41,902 bases of DNA from Tateyamaria sp. ANG-S1 (GCF_000814025.1 NZ_JWLL01000022.1:1-41902); one strand, 5' to 3'. Counted from the stretch's first letter, positions 8,636-17,714 are shown. The notes: a model not told the origin generated them from the letters alone. Program-made: numbers and translations.

Positions 8636-9633
8636 GTCAGGTCAGCCACCGATCCGCGTTCAATGATCCCCGCCGTCAGCAACTCATTTTGCAGCGGCGC
8701 GCCATCCTCAAGATAGGCCACGATCCGCTGCGCCACCATCTCGCCCATGCCCACGGCGGGCAGATCAATGGTGGTCAGCGGCGGCACAATGTCGCGGGAC
8801 CAATCGAGGTTGTCAAAACCCATGACAGAAATGTCCTGCGGGATGCGCTTACCCGCCTCGGCACAGGCAAAATACGCGCCCAGCGCCAGCACGTCGGTCG
8901 AACACAGATAGGCGGTGAAATCCCGCGGATCCTCCAGCGCGGCAGCAACGCACGCCTTGCCGCCCGCCACATCCAATGGCGCCTCGAAAAACGCCAGATG
9001 CTCGAACCGGTCGCCCACAGAGGCCGCACCAGAGCGGCGGGAACGGGTCCGGTCGCTTTCGCCCAAGGGCCCATGCACAACAGCCACGCGCCGATGCCCC
9101 CGGTCCGCCAGATGCTGCATGGCGCGCTCCGCCAGCAGCGCATTGTCATAGCCAATGGCCGGCCGCGCGCTGCGGTCGTCCCAGGCAGAGGTAAAGACAT
9201 ATGGAACCGCCCGGCGTTCCAGCATCTCCAACAACAGGTCACTGTGATCCAGCCCACTCAGGATCAAGGCGTCAGCCCCCATACCCAACAGCTTGCGGGC
9301 CGCGGCCAGTTCCTCTGCCTCGTCCGCCTTCGCGATTGCCATGATCAGGGAGTACCCGCGCTCCCCCAATGTCCGCTCGACGGCGGCAATAAACTTGGCA
9401 AAAACCGAATGCTCGATGGTCGGGATGATGGCCGCCACAGCCTTCGACCTGCGGGTAGACAACGCACGCGCCGCCGGGTTCGGCAGGTAATCGAGCCGCG
9501 CACAGGCCTCCAGCACCCGCTGCCGTGTCTCGTCGCTCACCTTGCTGCCGCCATTGACCACGCGCGAGATGGTCGCCGTGGACAAGCCCGTTTCGCGGGC
9601 AACATCGCGGATACTGACGCCAATCTTGTTCAC
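8632..9633 (-). CDS. LacI-family transcriptional regulator
   Basis: A 333-residue DNA-binding repressor. The N-terminal helix-turn-helix (SIRDVARETGLSTATISRVVNG, about 7-28) and hinge (YLPNPAARAL) are typical LacI, followed by a full periplasmic-binding-protein-like effector domain ending in GFDNLDWSRDIVPPLTTIDLP. The start is a GTG at 9633 preceded by a G-rich GGAAGGGGG site. It is divergent from the TMAO-demethylase operon, with the operator 9690-9703 between them, and its 3' end touches the decayed tricarboxylate locus. The gene is intact although that neighbour is dead. Control of its own gene and of tdm-tmoVWX is inferred from geometry. The effector is not readable from the sequence. Confidence 0.9.
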   Translation of the reverse strand: MNKIGVSIRDVARETGLSTATISRVVNGGSKVSDETRQRVLEACARLDYLPNPAARALSTRRSKAVAAIIPTIEHSVFAKFIAAVERTLGERGYSLIMAIAKADEAEELAAARKLLGMGADALILSGLDHSDLLLEMLERRAVPYVFTSAWDDRSARPAIGYDNALLAERAMQHLADRGHRRVAVVHGPLGESDRTRSRRSGAASVGDRFEHLAFFEAPLDVAGGKACVAAALEDPRDFTAYLCSTDVLALGAYFACAEAGKRIPQDISVMGFDNLDWSRDIVPPLTTIDLPAVGMGEMVAQRIVAYLEDGAPLQNELLTAGIIERGSVADLT

Positions 9634-9660
9634 AAACCGCCCCCTTCCCGTCCCACACTC

Positions 9661-9718
9661 TTGACCGAAGCGATTCGCGGGTGTTGAAATGTAACCGGTT
9701 ACACCGCACCTACGTCAA
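9661..9718. promoter_or_regulatory. Divergent lacI/tdm promoters with perfect LacI-type operator
   Basis: TGTAACCGGTTACA (9690-9703) is a perfect 14-bp palindrome with the central CCGG/CG step typical of LacI-family operators. On the minus strand TTGACG (9713-9718), an 18-bp spacer and TTACAT (9689-9694) form a lacI promoter whose -10 lies in the operator. On the plus strand TTGACC (9661-9666), a 17-bp spacer and TTGAAA (9684-9689) form a weaker tdm promoter ending just before the operator, so bound repressor would cover the tdm start point. Confidence 0.65.
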
Positions 9719-9749
9719 TGATGTGGAAACCGAACAGGGAAATAGGCTC

Positions 9750-12074
9750 GTGTTACAACGAAGCGACAGCATTGCACCGCAGCGGGTGCGCTACCAGGGT
9801 CTGAAGGACACGTCGACCCTGCGCCGGGACGTGCGGTATGGACGCATGGAACAGGTCCGCGTGCGGGCCGGATCCGTCATCTCGCTGACCACGACGGACG
9901 GCGGATGCGATGTGTGGATCGCCGCGCGGACGGACACCGCGCGCACCTTCGACACCAGCGCGTTCGAGGGCGTGACAACAGCCGGCGACGCCCTGCCAAC
10001 CACCGGCTACGATGCACGGCCCCTGCACGCCATGGCACAGGGGCGCGACAGCACGCTCGACGCAGCGCGCGGCCTGCACATCTTCGGACCCGAAGATGCA
10101 CCGGGCGAAACCCATATCGGCAAGGTCACACAGGACGCCGACCTGATTTGCATCCTGCCCGCACAGGACGGCTTCATCGAAACGGGCGCTGGGGGCAGCG
10201 TGACGCTGACGATCCAGCCCCCGGCAGGCAACGGCTTTGACCTGGCGCTGCCCGACCCACTCGGACACGTGGTCGATGAATGGCGCGTCAGCCGCGGCAC
10301 CGCCCACGCCTATACGCTCAAAAAGGGACAATTCGTCCAGATCATCGATGTCGAAGGGCAGCAATGCTCCGACTTCATGGCGATGCGGGCCGATGCACTG
10401 GACAGCGGGCTGGAACGCTATATCGACAGCACCGTCTCGCGCACCATGGCGCGCGGCGCCTACCCCACACCCGGCCTGCACGACAAGTTTTTTGATCAGG
10501 ACATGGTGCCCCTGCTGGCACTGCGCCAGGACACAGTGGGCCGCCACGACACCTTTGCACTGGCCTGCACCGCCCGCGGCTACGAAGAGCGCGGCTTTCC
10601 CGGCCACATCAACTGCTCCGACAACATCTCGGGCGCCTTCGCCCCCTACGGCATCGGCAACCGCCGCGCCTGGCCTGCCATCAACTTCTTCTTCAACTCG
10701 TGGATCGACTGGCAAGGCCATCATATCGAAGCGGACGAGGCATGGTCCCGCCCCGGCGATCACGTAACCATGCAGGCGCTGACCGACCTCGTCTGCGTCT
10801 CAACCGCCTGTCCCGACGACGTGGACCCAATCAATGGATGGAACCCAACAGATGTGCATGTCCGCATCTACGACGAAAACAGCCGGATACAGCACGCCGT
10901 CGCATGGCGCGCCAACCCCGAGGACGCAGCGCAAATGACCGCCCATTCCGCCTTCCATCCGCGCATCTCCAAACTGACCAGCAGCTACCAGGTGGCTCGG
11001 CAGCTTTGGATGCCCACGCAATACGATGCGACCGGGGCCATCGCCGAATACTGGGCCTGCAAGAACGCGGCCACGCTGCAGGACATGTCGGGCCTGCGCA
11101 AATTCGACATCATCGGCCCCGATGCCGAGGAGCTGCTGCAAATCTGCCTGACCCGCAACGCGGCCAAGCTGTCGCAACATCGCGGCTTCTACGCGCTGGT
11201 CTGCGACGCGCGCGGGTCGGTGCTGGACGACGGCACGCTCTTTAGGCTCGAAGACACCGCCTTCCGCTGGTGCTGCGGCTCGGACAACTCCGGCCTGCAC
11301 CTGCGCGAACAGGCAGCCGCCCACGGGTTGAACGTCCGGGTGCTCAGCTACGGCGACAAGATCCAGAACCTCGCCCTTCAGGGGCCCAAATCCCGCGACA
11401 TCCTGCGCAAGATCGTCTTCACACAGCCCTCGCGCCCGTCGCTCGACAACCTCAAATGGTTCGGCTTCACCATCGCCCGTCTGCACGACCGGGATGGACC
11501 GATGTTCATGCTTTGCCGCACTGGCTTCACAGGGGAACTCGGCTACGAAATCTTCTGCGACAGCGCCGACGCGGTCACCATCTGGGACGCACTCATGGAG
11601 GCAGGCGCGCCCGACGGGCTGGTGCCCATGGGCGGCAACGCCCTCGAAATGCTGCGGATCGAAGCGGGTCTGATGATCTCAGGCGCCGAGTTCGGGCCAG
11701 AGGCGGACGCCTTTGAATCGGGCCTCGGCTTTGCCGTCGATCTGAAAAAGGAAAACTTCATCGGGCGCACCGCCCTTGAACGCAACAACACGGCTCCGCG
11801 GCGCAAGCTCGTGGGCCTGCACATGGCCGGCAATGAGGTGCCCGTCCATGGCGATGGCATCTTTGTGGGACGCGAGCAGGTGGGCACCATCACCAGTGCC
11901 TGCCACTCCCCCGCACTCGGACATGCAATCTGCATGGCCCGGGTCGCCGTCGAAAACGCCGCACCCGGCACGGAACTGGAAGTGGGCAAACTGGACGGAC
12001 ATATGAAGCGCCTCGGCGCAACGCTTGTCGACCTGCCCTTCCTCGACCCAAAAAGAGAAAAGGCACGCGCTTGA
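9750..12074 (+). CDS. tdm: Trimethylamine N-oxide demethylase (DUF1989-GcvT fusion)
   Basis: Predicted Tdm, which splits TMAO to dimethylamine and formaldehyde; the GcvT-like domain binds tetrahydrofolate to capture the one-carbon unit. From the GTG at 9750 the protein has 774 residues. A DUF1989 region (about 170-380) carries cysteines at 206 (QCSDF), 289 (GHINCSDN), 349 and 354 (VSTACPDDVDP), candidate zinc ligands in this zinc-dependent family. Residues about 422-772 are an aminomethyltransferase (GcvT) domain with TGFTGELGYEIFC and the C-terminal barrel. The GTG at 9750 is preferred because AGGGA lies 9 bases upstream; the frame is open back to 9681, but that start would lie on the operator. 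The next gene overlaps by 4 bases. The function call rests on domain order plus the adjoining TMAO-type transporter; no tmm (trimethylamine monooxygenase) gene is in the window. Confidence 0.8.
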   Translation: MLQRSDSIAPQRVRYQGLKDTSTLRRDVRYGRMEQVRVRAGSVISLTTTDGGCDVWIAARTDTARTFDTSAFEGVTTAGDALPTTGYDARPLHAMAQGRDSTLDAARGLHIFGPEDAPGETHIGKVTQDADLICILPAQDGFIETGAGGSVTLTIQPPAGNGFDLALPDPLGHVVDEWRVSRGTAHAYTLKKGQFVQIIDVEGQQCSDFMAMRADALDSGLERYIDSTVSRTMARGAYPTPGLHDKFFDQDMVPLLALRQDTVGRHDTFALACTARGYEERGFPGHINCSDNISGAFAPYGIGNRRAWPAINFFFNSWIDWQGHHIEADEAWSRPGDHVTMQALTDLVCVSTACPDDVDPINGWNPTDVHVRIYDENSRIQHAVAWRANPEDAAQMTAHSAFHPRISKLTSSYQVARQLWMPTQYDATGAIAEYWACKNAATLQDMSGLRKFDIIGPDAEELLQICLTRNAAKLSQHRGFYALVCDARGSVLDDGTLFRLEDTAFRWCCGSDNSGLHLREQAAAHGLNVRVLSYGDKIQNLALQGPKSRDILRKIVFTQPSRPSLDNLKWFGFTIARLHDRDGPMFMLCRTGFTGELGYEIFCDSADAVTIWDALMEAGAPDGLVPMGGNALEMLRIEAGLMISGAEFGPEADAFESGLGFAVDLKKENFIGRTALERNNTAPRRKLVGLHMAGNEVPVHGDGIFVGREQVGTITSACHSPALGHAICMARVAVENAAPGTELEVGKLDGHMKRLGATLVDLPFLDPKREKARA

Positions 12075-13129
12075 ACGACAACAGGGAAGAAGGGGTGGTC
12101 GTCACCCGCAACGTTTGGAAAATCTTTGGCAGCCGCGCAGACGAAGCGATGGAAGCCGTACGCAGGGACAACCTGTCCAAGGCCGAGGTGCTGGAACAAT
12201 TCGGCGCTGTCGTGGGGGTCAAGGATGTCTCGATCTCCGTCGGTGAGGGTGAGATTTTCTGCATCATGGGCCTGTCCGGCTCGGGCAAATCCACCCTCGT
12301 GCGGCACATCAACCGCCTGATCGAACCCACGGGCGGCGACATCCTGATCAACGGGGCCAATGTCGGCCAACTCAACGCCGAAGAGCTTCGCGCCATGCGC
12401 GCCGACAAGATCGGCATGGTGTTCCAGAACATGGCGCTTCTGCCCCACCGCACGGTGCGCGACAACGTCGCCCTGTCGCTGGAGCTGCGCAATGTCGATG
12501 CCTACACCCGTGCGCAAGTGGCCGACCGGGTGATCGAACTGGTCAGCCTGCAAGGCTACGGCGATCGCCTGCCCTCGGAGCTGTCGGGCGGGATGCAGCA
12601 GCGCGTGGGCCTCGCCCGCGCCATGGCTGCCGACCCGGACATCCTCTTGATGGACGAACCCTTCTCGGCCCTCGACCCGCTGATCCGGCGCGTGCTTCAG
12701 GACGAATTCCTCGACCTGTCGAAATCGATGAACAAGACGACGCTCTTCATCACCCACGACCTGGATGAGGCGATCCGCATGGGCAACCGCATCGCCATCA
12801 TGAAGGATGGCGAGATCGTGCAGGTCGGCACACCCGAAGACATCGTGACCAAGCCCGCCGACGACTACGTGGCGGACTTCGTGGCTGGCATCTCGAAGCT
12901 GAAGCTGCTCTATGCACACACAGTCATGGAACCGCTTGAAGCCTACGAACAACGCAAGGGGCCCATCCCGCAGGCCGAGGCCCCCGTGGCCGAACCCGAC
13001 GACGACCTCGACAAGCTGATCGCGCTCAGCGTCAACCAGGACCACCCGGTGCTGATCAAGTCGGACGGCAACGTCGTGGGCGTGGTGTCCAAAGATGCAA
13101 TCCTGCACGGCGTCCAGGGGGAGGCGTAA
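12071..13129 (+). CDS. tmoV: TMAO/betaine-type ABC transporter ATP-binding subunit
   Basis: A 352-residue ProV/OpuA-class ATPase energising uptake of a quaternary or methylated amine. Walker A GLSGSGKST (67-75), signature LSGGMQQR (171-178), Walker B ILLMDEP (191-197) and the switch His229 are intact. An N-terminal extension (NVWKIFGSRADEAMEA) and a C-terminal single CBS-like segment (about 300-345, ending VVGVVSKDAIL) are typical of this class. Translation starts at a TTG overlapping the tdm stop (TTGA), with an AAGAGAAAAGG stretch about 10 bases upstream, so it is translationally coupled. One base separates its stop from the permease ATG. TMAO as substrate is inferred from tdm and the binding protein. 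Confidence 0.85.
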   Translation: MNDNREEGVVVTRNVWKIFGSRADEAMEAVRRDNLSKAEVLEQFGAVVGVKDVSISVGEGEIFCIMGLSGSGKSTLVRHINRLIEPTGGDILINGANVGQLNAEELRAMRADKIGMVFQNMALLPHRTVRDNVALSLELRNVDAYTRAQVADRVIELVSLQGYGDRLPSELSGGMQQRVGLARAMAADPDILLMDEPFSALDPLIRRVLQDEFLDLSKSMNKTTLFITHDLDEAIRMGNRIAIMKDGEIVQVGTPEDIVTKPADDYVADFVAGISKLKLLYAHTVMEPLEAYEQRKGPIPQAEAPVAEPDDDLDKLIALSVNQDHPVLIKSDGNVVGVVSKDAILHGVQGEA

Positions 13130-13130
13130 C

Positions 13131-14717
13131 ATGACCGACACAACACCCGATCAAATGGGCGGCGCACCCGCCGCTGCAACGGACGAAACCAAACCCTTCG
13201 CCGAATTTGCGGATAAATCCGGCGGCTACTTCGCCGAAACCTTCCTGTCGATCCAAAAGGCCAAGCTGCCCGCCACCCACGTCAACTGGATGGCGGCCAT
13301 CGCAGGCTTCCCATGGGCCGCGATCCGCGCCAACAAGATGCTGTTCTGGATCGGCTTCCTGATCGACCTCGTGGCAGCGGTCTATCTCATGCAGGTCTGG
13401 AAGTTCTCGCGCGCCGCCGAACAGGCCGTCATCGACAACAAGGACTTCCTGGTCGAACGGTTCGAAAACTGGACCACGTCCAGCCTTTGGGCCGCCGTGA
13501 TCATCTTCATCCTCGGCCGCGTCATCTTCGGCTGGCTGGCTGACCGGCTCTACTTCCGCCAGTACAACACATGGCGCGTCGACCATTCCAAGCCTTCGGG
13601 CTGGGACATGAAACGGCTCGTCTGGGCGACACTGATCGTCGCCATGATCGCGCCGCTCATGCTCTACCGCGCCTCGCAATTCCCGCCCGAAGAACGGACC
13701 TGCATCAAACAGGCCCGCTCTATCGCCGCGGGCGAAGAGGTCGCGTTCAAGGACCAGTTCGACTGCATGATCATCGGGGAATTCCCCACCATCGTCTGGC
13801 TGGAACGGCGCGACACAGTCACCTACCCGCGCGACGACAACGGCGACCGCTTTGTCCGCCGCGAAGCCCCGCGCGAGGGTCTGCCACCGGTCAACCTCAA
13901 CAGCTACACGGCACAGCTCATCGACGATGGCATCGGCTACCTGACGGCGTTCTATGGCTTCTTCTTCGACGGGATCACGACCTTCCTGCGGTCGATGCTG
14001 TCAGCGATCACGGCGGTCTTTGTGGGCACGCCATGGATCATCGCCATGGGGGCCATCATGGCAATCAGTTACACGATGGCCGGGGCCCGAATAACCATAT
14101 TCGTGGCCGCATCGCTCTGTTACCTCGCCCTCTTCGGCTTCTGGCAAACAGCGATGGACACGATGAGCCTCGTGGTCGCGGCCTCGATCATCTGCATCGT
14201 CTTCGGCCTGCCCCTGGGCATCTGGGTCGGCAAATCGAAACGGGGGCAGGCAATCATCACGCCCATCCTCGACATCATGCAGACGATCCCCTCCTTCGTG
14301 TACCTGCTGCCTGCGGTCGCCTTCTTCTCCATCGGCAAACCGCCGGGCATCCTGGCGACGGTGATCTTCGCCATGCCGCCCATGGTACGCCTCACGGCGC
14401 TCGGCATCCGCCACGTGCCTGAGAACACCAAGGAAGCAGCGCTGGCCTTCGGCGCCAACCCACGGCAGCTATTGATGAAGGTCGAACTGCCCCAGGCCCT
14501 GCCGTCTATCATGGCAGGGGTCAACCAGGTGGTGATGATGGCATTGTCCATGGTCGTCGTGGCCGCGCTGATCGGCGCGGGCGGCATGGGCTTTATCGTG
14601 ACGGAGGCGCTCGCCAACACTCGCACGGGCGCAGGCATCCTGGCAGGCATCGGCATCGCGCTTCTGGCGATGATGATCGACCGCGTTGTCCAGAAGGCCA
14701 ACACCGTCAAACACTAA
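13131..14717 (+). CDS. tmoW: TMAO/betaine-type ABC transporter permease
   Basis: Inner-membrane channel subunit of 528 residues. After about 60 soluble residues come three hydrophobic helices (near WIGFLIDLVAAVYLMQVW, LWAAVIIFILGRVIFGWL and WATLIVAMIAPLMLY), then a periplasmic stretch (about 185-265), then the ProW-type core of several helices. The coupling EAA loop EAALAFGANPRQLLMKVELP, which contacts the ATPase, is present near residue 435. The ATG at 13131 is chosen over an upstream in-frame ATG because GGGGGAGG lies 6-7 bases before it. The extra N-terminal helices make it longer than E. coli ProW, as is usual for roseobacter TMAO permeases. Confidence 0.85.
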   Translation: MTDTTPDQMGGAPAAATDETKPFAEFADKSGGYFAETFLSIQKAKLPATHVNWMAAIAGFPWAAIRANKMLFWIGFLIDLVAAVYLMQVWKFSRAAEQAVIDNKDFLVERFENWTTSSLWAAVIIFILGRVIFGWLADRLYFRQYNTWRVDHSKPSGWDMKRLVWATLIVAMIAPLMLYRASQFPPEERTCIKQARSIAAGEEVAFKDQFDCMIIGEFPTIVWLERRDTVTYPRDDNGDRFVRREAPREGLPPVNLNSYTAQLIDDGIGYLTAFYGFFFDGITTFLRSMLSAITAVFVGTPWIIAMGAIMAISYTMAGARITIFVAASLCYLALFGFWQTAMDTMSLVVAASIICIVFGLPLGIWVGKSKRGQAIITPILDIMQTIPSFVYLLPAVAFFSIGKPPGILATVIFAMPPMVRLTALGIRHVPENTKEAALAFGANPRQLLMKVELPQALPSIMAGVNQVVMMALSMVVVAALIGAGGMGFIVTEALANTRTGAGILAGIGIALLAMMIDRVVQKANTVKH

Positions 14718-14747
14718 CCAAGAATGAGTTCAATAAGGGAGACACAT

Positions 14748-15698
14748 ATGAAACTCATCACAACCCTCACCGCTGCCGGGGCGCTTTCCGTCGCAGCAGT
14801 CGGTGCCTCAGCTCAGGAAAAGGTCGCCATCTCCGACCTCAACTGGACCGGCGCCAAGGCCATCGCCCACGTGATCAAGACAGTGATCGAAGGGCCGCTG
14901 AACTCCGAGGCGGAAATCGTCGAAGGCCTGTCCGACCAGGCGATCATCGCCACCGGCATGGACAAGGGCGACGGCTCTGCCGACGTCTGGACCGACATGT
15001 GGATGCCCAACCAGCAAGGCCCATGGGACCGCTTCATCGAAGATGCAGGCACAGTGGCGCACAACCAGCCCTACGCCGGCACCCAGCAGATGTATGTGCC
15101 CAGCTACATGTCGGACAGGATCACGTCCTTCGAGGACCTGAAAGATCCGGCGATTGCCGCCATGTTCGACAAGGACGGCAACGGCAAGGGTGAATACTGG
15201 GCCGGTGACGCCTCGTGGAAATCCACGAAGATCTGGCAGGTCAAGATGAAGTCCTATGGCCTCTCCGAACTGTGGGAGCCGGAAATCATCTCGGATGCGA
15301 CGTTCAAGGCGCAACTGAAAACGTCCTACGGCAACCAGAAGCCGATCCTGTTCTACTACTGGACGCCGGAATGGATTCACGCCGCCTATGACATCACACC
15401 GCTGGCTGAGCCCGAGCACACCGAAGGCTGCCTGAACCTGCAGCTCGACGGCGAAGACTGGCTGGAAGTGTCCGAAGCAGGTTGTAAAACGCCCGACGCG
15501 CAGATCTTCGTCAGCTACTCCAAGTCGCTGGAAGAGCGTAACCCGCCCGCGGCCAAGTTCCTCAGCCAGATCCAACTGGACCCCAACACGGTGAACGAGT
15601 GGATCCTCGCCATCGGCCGGGATGAGATGGACCCGCAAGACGTGGCCGAAGCATGGGTCGCTGAAAACATGGACATCGTCGAAGGCTGGATCAACTAA
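14748..15698 (+). CDS. tmoX: TMAO-binding periplasmic protein of ABC transporter
   Basis: A 316-residue OpuAC-type substrate-binding protein with a cleavable signal peptide (MKLITTLTAAGALSVAAV, predicted cut after ASA at 22). The mature part is rich in tryptophans (33, 81, 85, 93, 151, 157, 163) able to form an aromatic box for a methylated amine. DKDGNGKGE at 141-149 is an EF-hand-like acidic loop. As I recall it, the Ruegeria pomeroyi TMAO-binding protein has both a Trp box and a calcium-binding hairpin, which supports TMAO over betaine. The ATG at 14748 has AGGGAG 7 bases upstream. It is the last gene of the operon and is followed by a strong terminator. Confidence 0.8.
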   Translation: MKLITTLTAAGALSVAAVGASAQEKVAISDLNWTGAKAIAHVIKTVIEGPLNSEAEIVEGLSDQAIIATGMDKGDGSADVWTDMWMPNQQGPWDRFIEDAGTVAHNQPYAGTQQMYVPSYMSDRITSFEDLKDPAIAAMFDKDGNGKGEYWAGDASWKSTKIWQVKMKSYGLSELWEPEIISDATFKAQLKTSYGNQKPILFYYWTPEWIHAAYDITPLAEPEHTEGCLNLQLDGEDWLEVSEAGCKTPDAQIFVSYSKSLEERNPPAAKFLSQIQLDPNTVNEWILAIGRDEMDPQDVAEAWVAENMDIVEGWIN

Positions 15699-15721
15699 AT
15701 AGCCCCGACCGTTCAACAGAC

Positions 15722-15754
15722 CCGGCGCAAGCACTGGCTTGCGCCGGTTTTTTT
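15722..15754 (+). terminator. Rho-independent terminator of tdm-tmoVWX
   Basis: Perfect 10-bp stem CCGGCGCAAG/CTTGCGCCGG (15722-15731, 15738-15747), 6-base loop, then seven T residues. It lies 24 bp after the tmoX stop and closes the TMAO operon. Confidence 0.95.
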
Positions 15755-15868
15755 GTTGGGGGAGTGCCGCTGTGCGGAGTGAAGCGGATATTTTAGCGTG
15801 CAGCCGAACGACCGCTCTGGGCCCAAGGCGACCTAGGGCGCCCACTGGCGCACCCTAAAATACCTTGT

Positions 15869-17275
15869 TTACACCAAATAGTCGTAACTGTTTATGGTCG
15901 GCGGATTATTTACATCGTAATCTGTCATTACGACATCAAGAAGATAGTCGTTCTGCGTGACCTCAGCCGTTTGTGTAACATCGAAATGGTTGGCCTTGCC
16001 TGCAGCTGCGTTTGTGATTTTGTAGGAATGCGTGAGCTCCTCGTTATATGTTAAATCACCCTTAACCGCATGCATACCATATGAGATTAAGGTGCCTTTT
16101 TCGTAACTGCCGGCTGTGACGGTATGCTCTTGGCGCACTTCGCTCCCGAAAGAAAAAGCAGAAGTGGTTGTGCTACTCTGACCTGTATCAGTGGATTGAG
16201 ACGCCCCAAGCTTCAGTTCGAGACCAGCGCCAAAGACTTTTCCTGATATACTCACATCTGCGCGCAACTCTACTTTGTTATTAACAGATACTGTTTCCGC
16301 GGTTGAAATCGTCTCATCCTTCTTGGCAACCCATGTCGTTTTTGAATCGCCTGCACCCATCAGAAACTTGGCAGATTTGCTCGTTGGTACAAACCCCACG
16401 TTTTCCAATTTGGTGCCAGTATGAGACTGAGCTGCAAAGTGAGGGCTAAACCCAAGATACTCATAGGTATCCGCTATACCATCGCCATTAAGATCCAGAT
16501 TGGCGGTGTTGCTTATTTTCATAGAGGTGCTGTAGTCGATACCGGAGGTTTCTGAATAGGAAATCAATCCTACTTTCGAGTAGAGATTTTGAAGCATTAT
16601 TTGCCCGCCTTGCCCACTCATTACCTGTCCACCCTGCGCGACAAGCATATCGGTAAACGCATTTTTTTGACTGGCAAGTTCTCTTTGAACATCTTGCATG
16701 ACCAGGTCGAAGATGTACGCGTAGTTCTTTTCAATCGAACTCGCCTGCCCGTTTCCAAACTCGGTCTGGACTGTGTCATTCGTAACATCAGTCGACAATT
16801 GCGCCAAGTACTCTGCGGACGCATTCCCTTCGATCCGGGCTTCGGTCTCAGCCCCGAAATCACCGGCTGAGCTGCGATTGAACGCCTCGTAAAAAGCCGA
16901 TTCAGCCAATTCCTCAATCAACGTGTCGCGCAGCGCTTGTCCTGTCAGCGCACTGTCCAAAATGATCTTGCCGTCCTCGGTCGCAACACCATTCAATCGT
17001 TCACCGTTGAGTGTGCTCAGATTGTCCACAGCTTCAATGTCGGCATCAAAGGCGAGCAGATCGCGCGCCTCTTCAACCGTCGACACATCGGACGCCAAGA
17101 CCTTGTCGATCTGCATAGCGGCATCGACGAAAGCCTTGTTCTGCGCGTGTGTCAGAGTTGAGGTGTCGATGCCCCGCGCTTGAAGCGCGGCATCAAAGGC
17201 GGTTGTCGACGCAATGGGACCAGTTTTGAATTCAAACATATCGTCCGTCTGAAGTGCGAGATCGTGTACGGTCAT
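15869..17275 (-). CDS. Unknown protein with aerolysin/ETX-MTX2-like C-terminal half
   Basis: I do not recognise a named family for this 468-residue protein. The N-terminal half is acidic and helical; residues 114-151 (TLIEELAESAFYEAF, then SSAGDFGAE) look like a worn copy of the 'EEIGHxID...GDEGA' segment of large calcium-binding secreted proteins. Residues 261-272 (DLNGDGIADTYE) resemble a calcium-binding loop. Residues about 320-440 are long alternating Ser/Thr-rich beta strands (SISGKVFGAGLELKLG, SSTTTSAFSFGSEV, then a V-x-V-x-G-x-x-x-x-G-T turn), the pattern of aerolysin/ETX-MTX2 beta-pore-forming toxins. There is no signal peptide. The ATG at 17275 has GAAGGAAG about 6 bases upstream. 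Codon use is more A/T-rich than the neighbours, suggesting acquisition. Confidence 0.75.
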   Translation of the reverse strand: MTVHDLALQTDDMFEFKTGPIASTTAFDAALQARGIDTSTLTHAQNKAFVDAAMQIDKVLASDVSTVEEARDLLAFDADIEAVDNLSTLNGERLNGVATEDGKIILDSALTGQALRDTLIEELAESAFYEAFNRSSAGDFGAETEARIEGNASAEYLAQLSTDVTNDTVQTEFGNGQASSIEKNYAYIFDLVMQDVQRELASQKNAFTDMLVAQGGQVMSGQGGQIMLQNLYSKVGLISYSETSGIDYSTSMKISNTANLDLNGDGIADTYEYLGFSPHFAAQSHTGTKLENVGFVPTSKSAKFLMGAGDSKTTWVAKKDETISTAETVSVNNKVELRADVSISGKVFGAGLELKLGASQSTDTGQSSTTTSAFSFGSEVRQEHTVTAGSYEKGTLISYGMHAVKGDLTYNEELTHSYKITNAAAGKANHFDVTQTAEVTQNDYLLDVVMTDYDVNNPPTINSYDYLV

Positions 17276-17340
17276 GGAGACTTCCTTCAAGGATTAACTA
17301 AGAAACCGGATTCAACAAAAATGAAACCAGACGTCTCATA

Positions 17341-17368
17341 ATTTTAGTTTTGAGAAATTCTTGAGCAA
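17341..17368 (-). promoter_or_regulatory. Candidate promoter of the aerolysin-like gene
   Basis: On the minus strand TTGCTC (17363-17368), a 16-bp spacer and TAAAAT (17341-17346) precede the gene start by about 65 bases in a locally A+T-rich stretch. The -10 matches consensus at five of six positions and the -35 at three. Confidence 0.4.
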
Positions 17369-17714
17369 TAGAAGTACTATACGCAGGCGAAGCTCTGCGA
17401 TCCGAAGCCTGGAACGCGGCGAGATCTTGCGACTGCCAAGTCGTCAACAGAGTAAATTACGTTTCTTTTCAACCTATTGCATGAAATAGGCGCTTGGCTG
17501 ATAACCGTATTTGACACGTGGCTATTTTGGGCGTTGAGGCCGGCCCGGTCAGCGCACTGAACCAACGCCCGCCATATCAGTAACACCACCGGTCCCACGT
17601 TCGGAAACGGATCCGCCGGGCACTGCACCGCGATCCTTACCCAAAAGTTATTCTCCGCGCCAAAGCGTTAACGCAGGCCAAAAGTAAACGTGGTCTAAAC
17701 AACGACCTGCGCCT

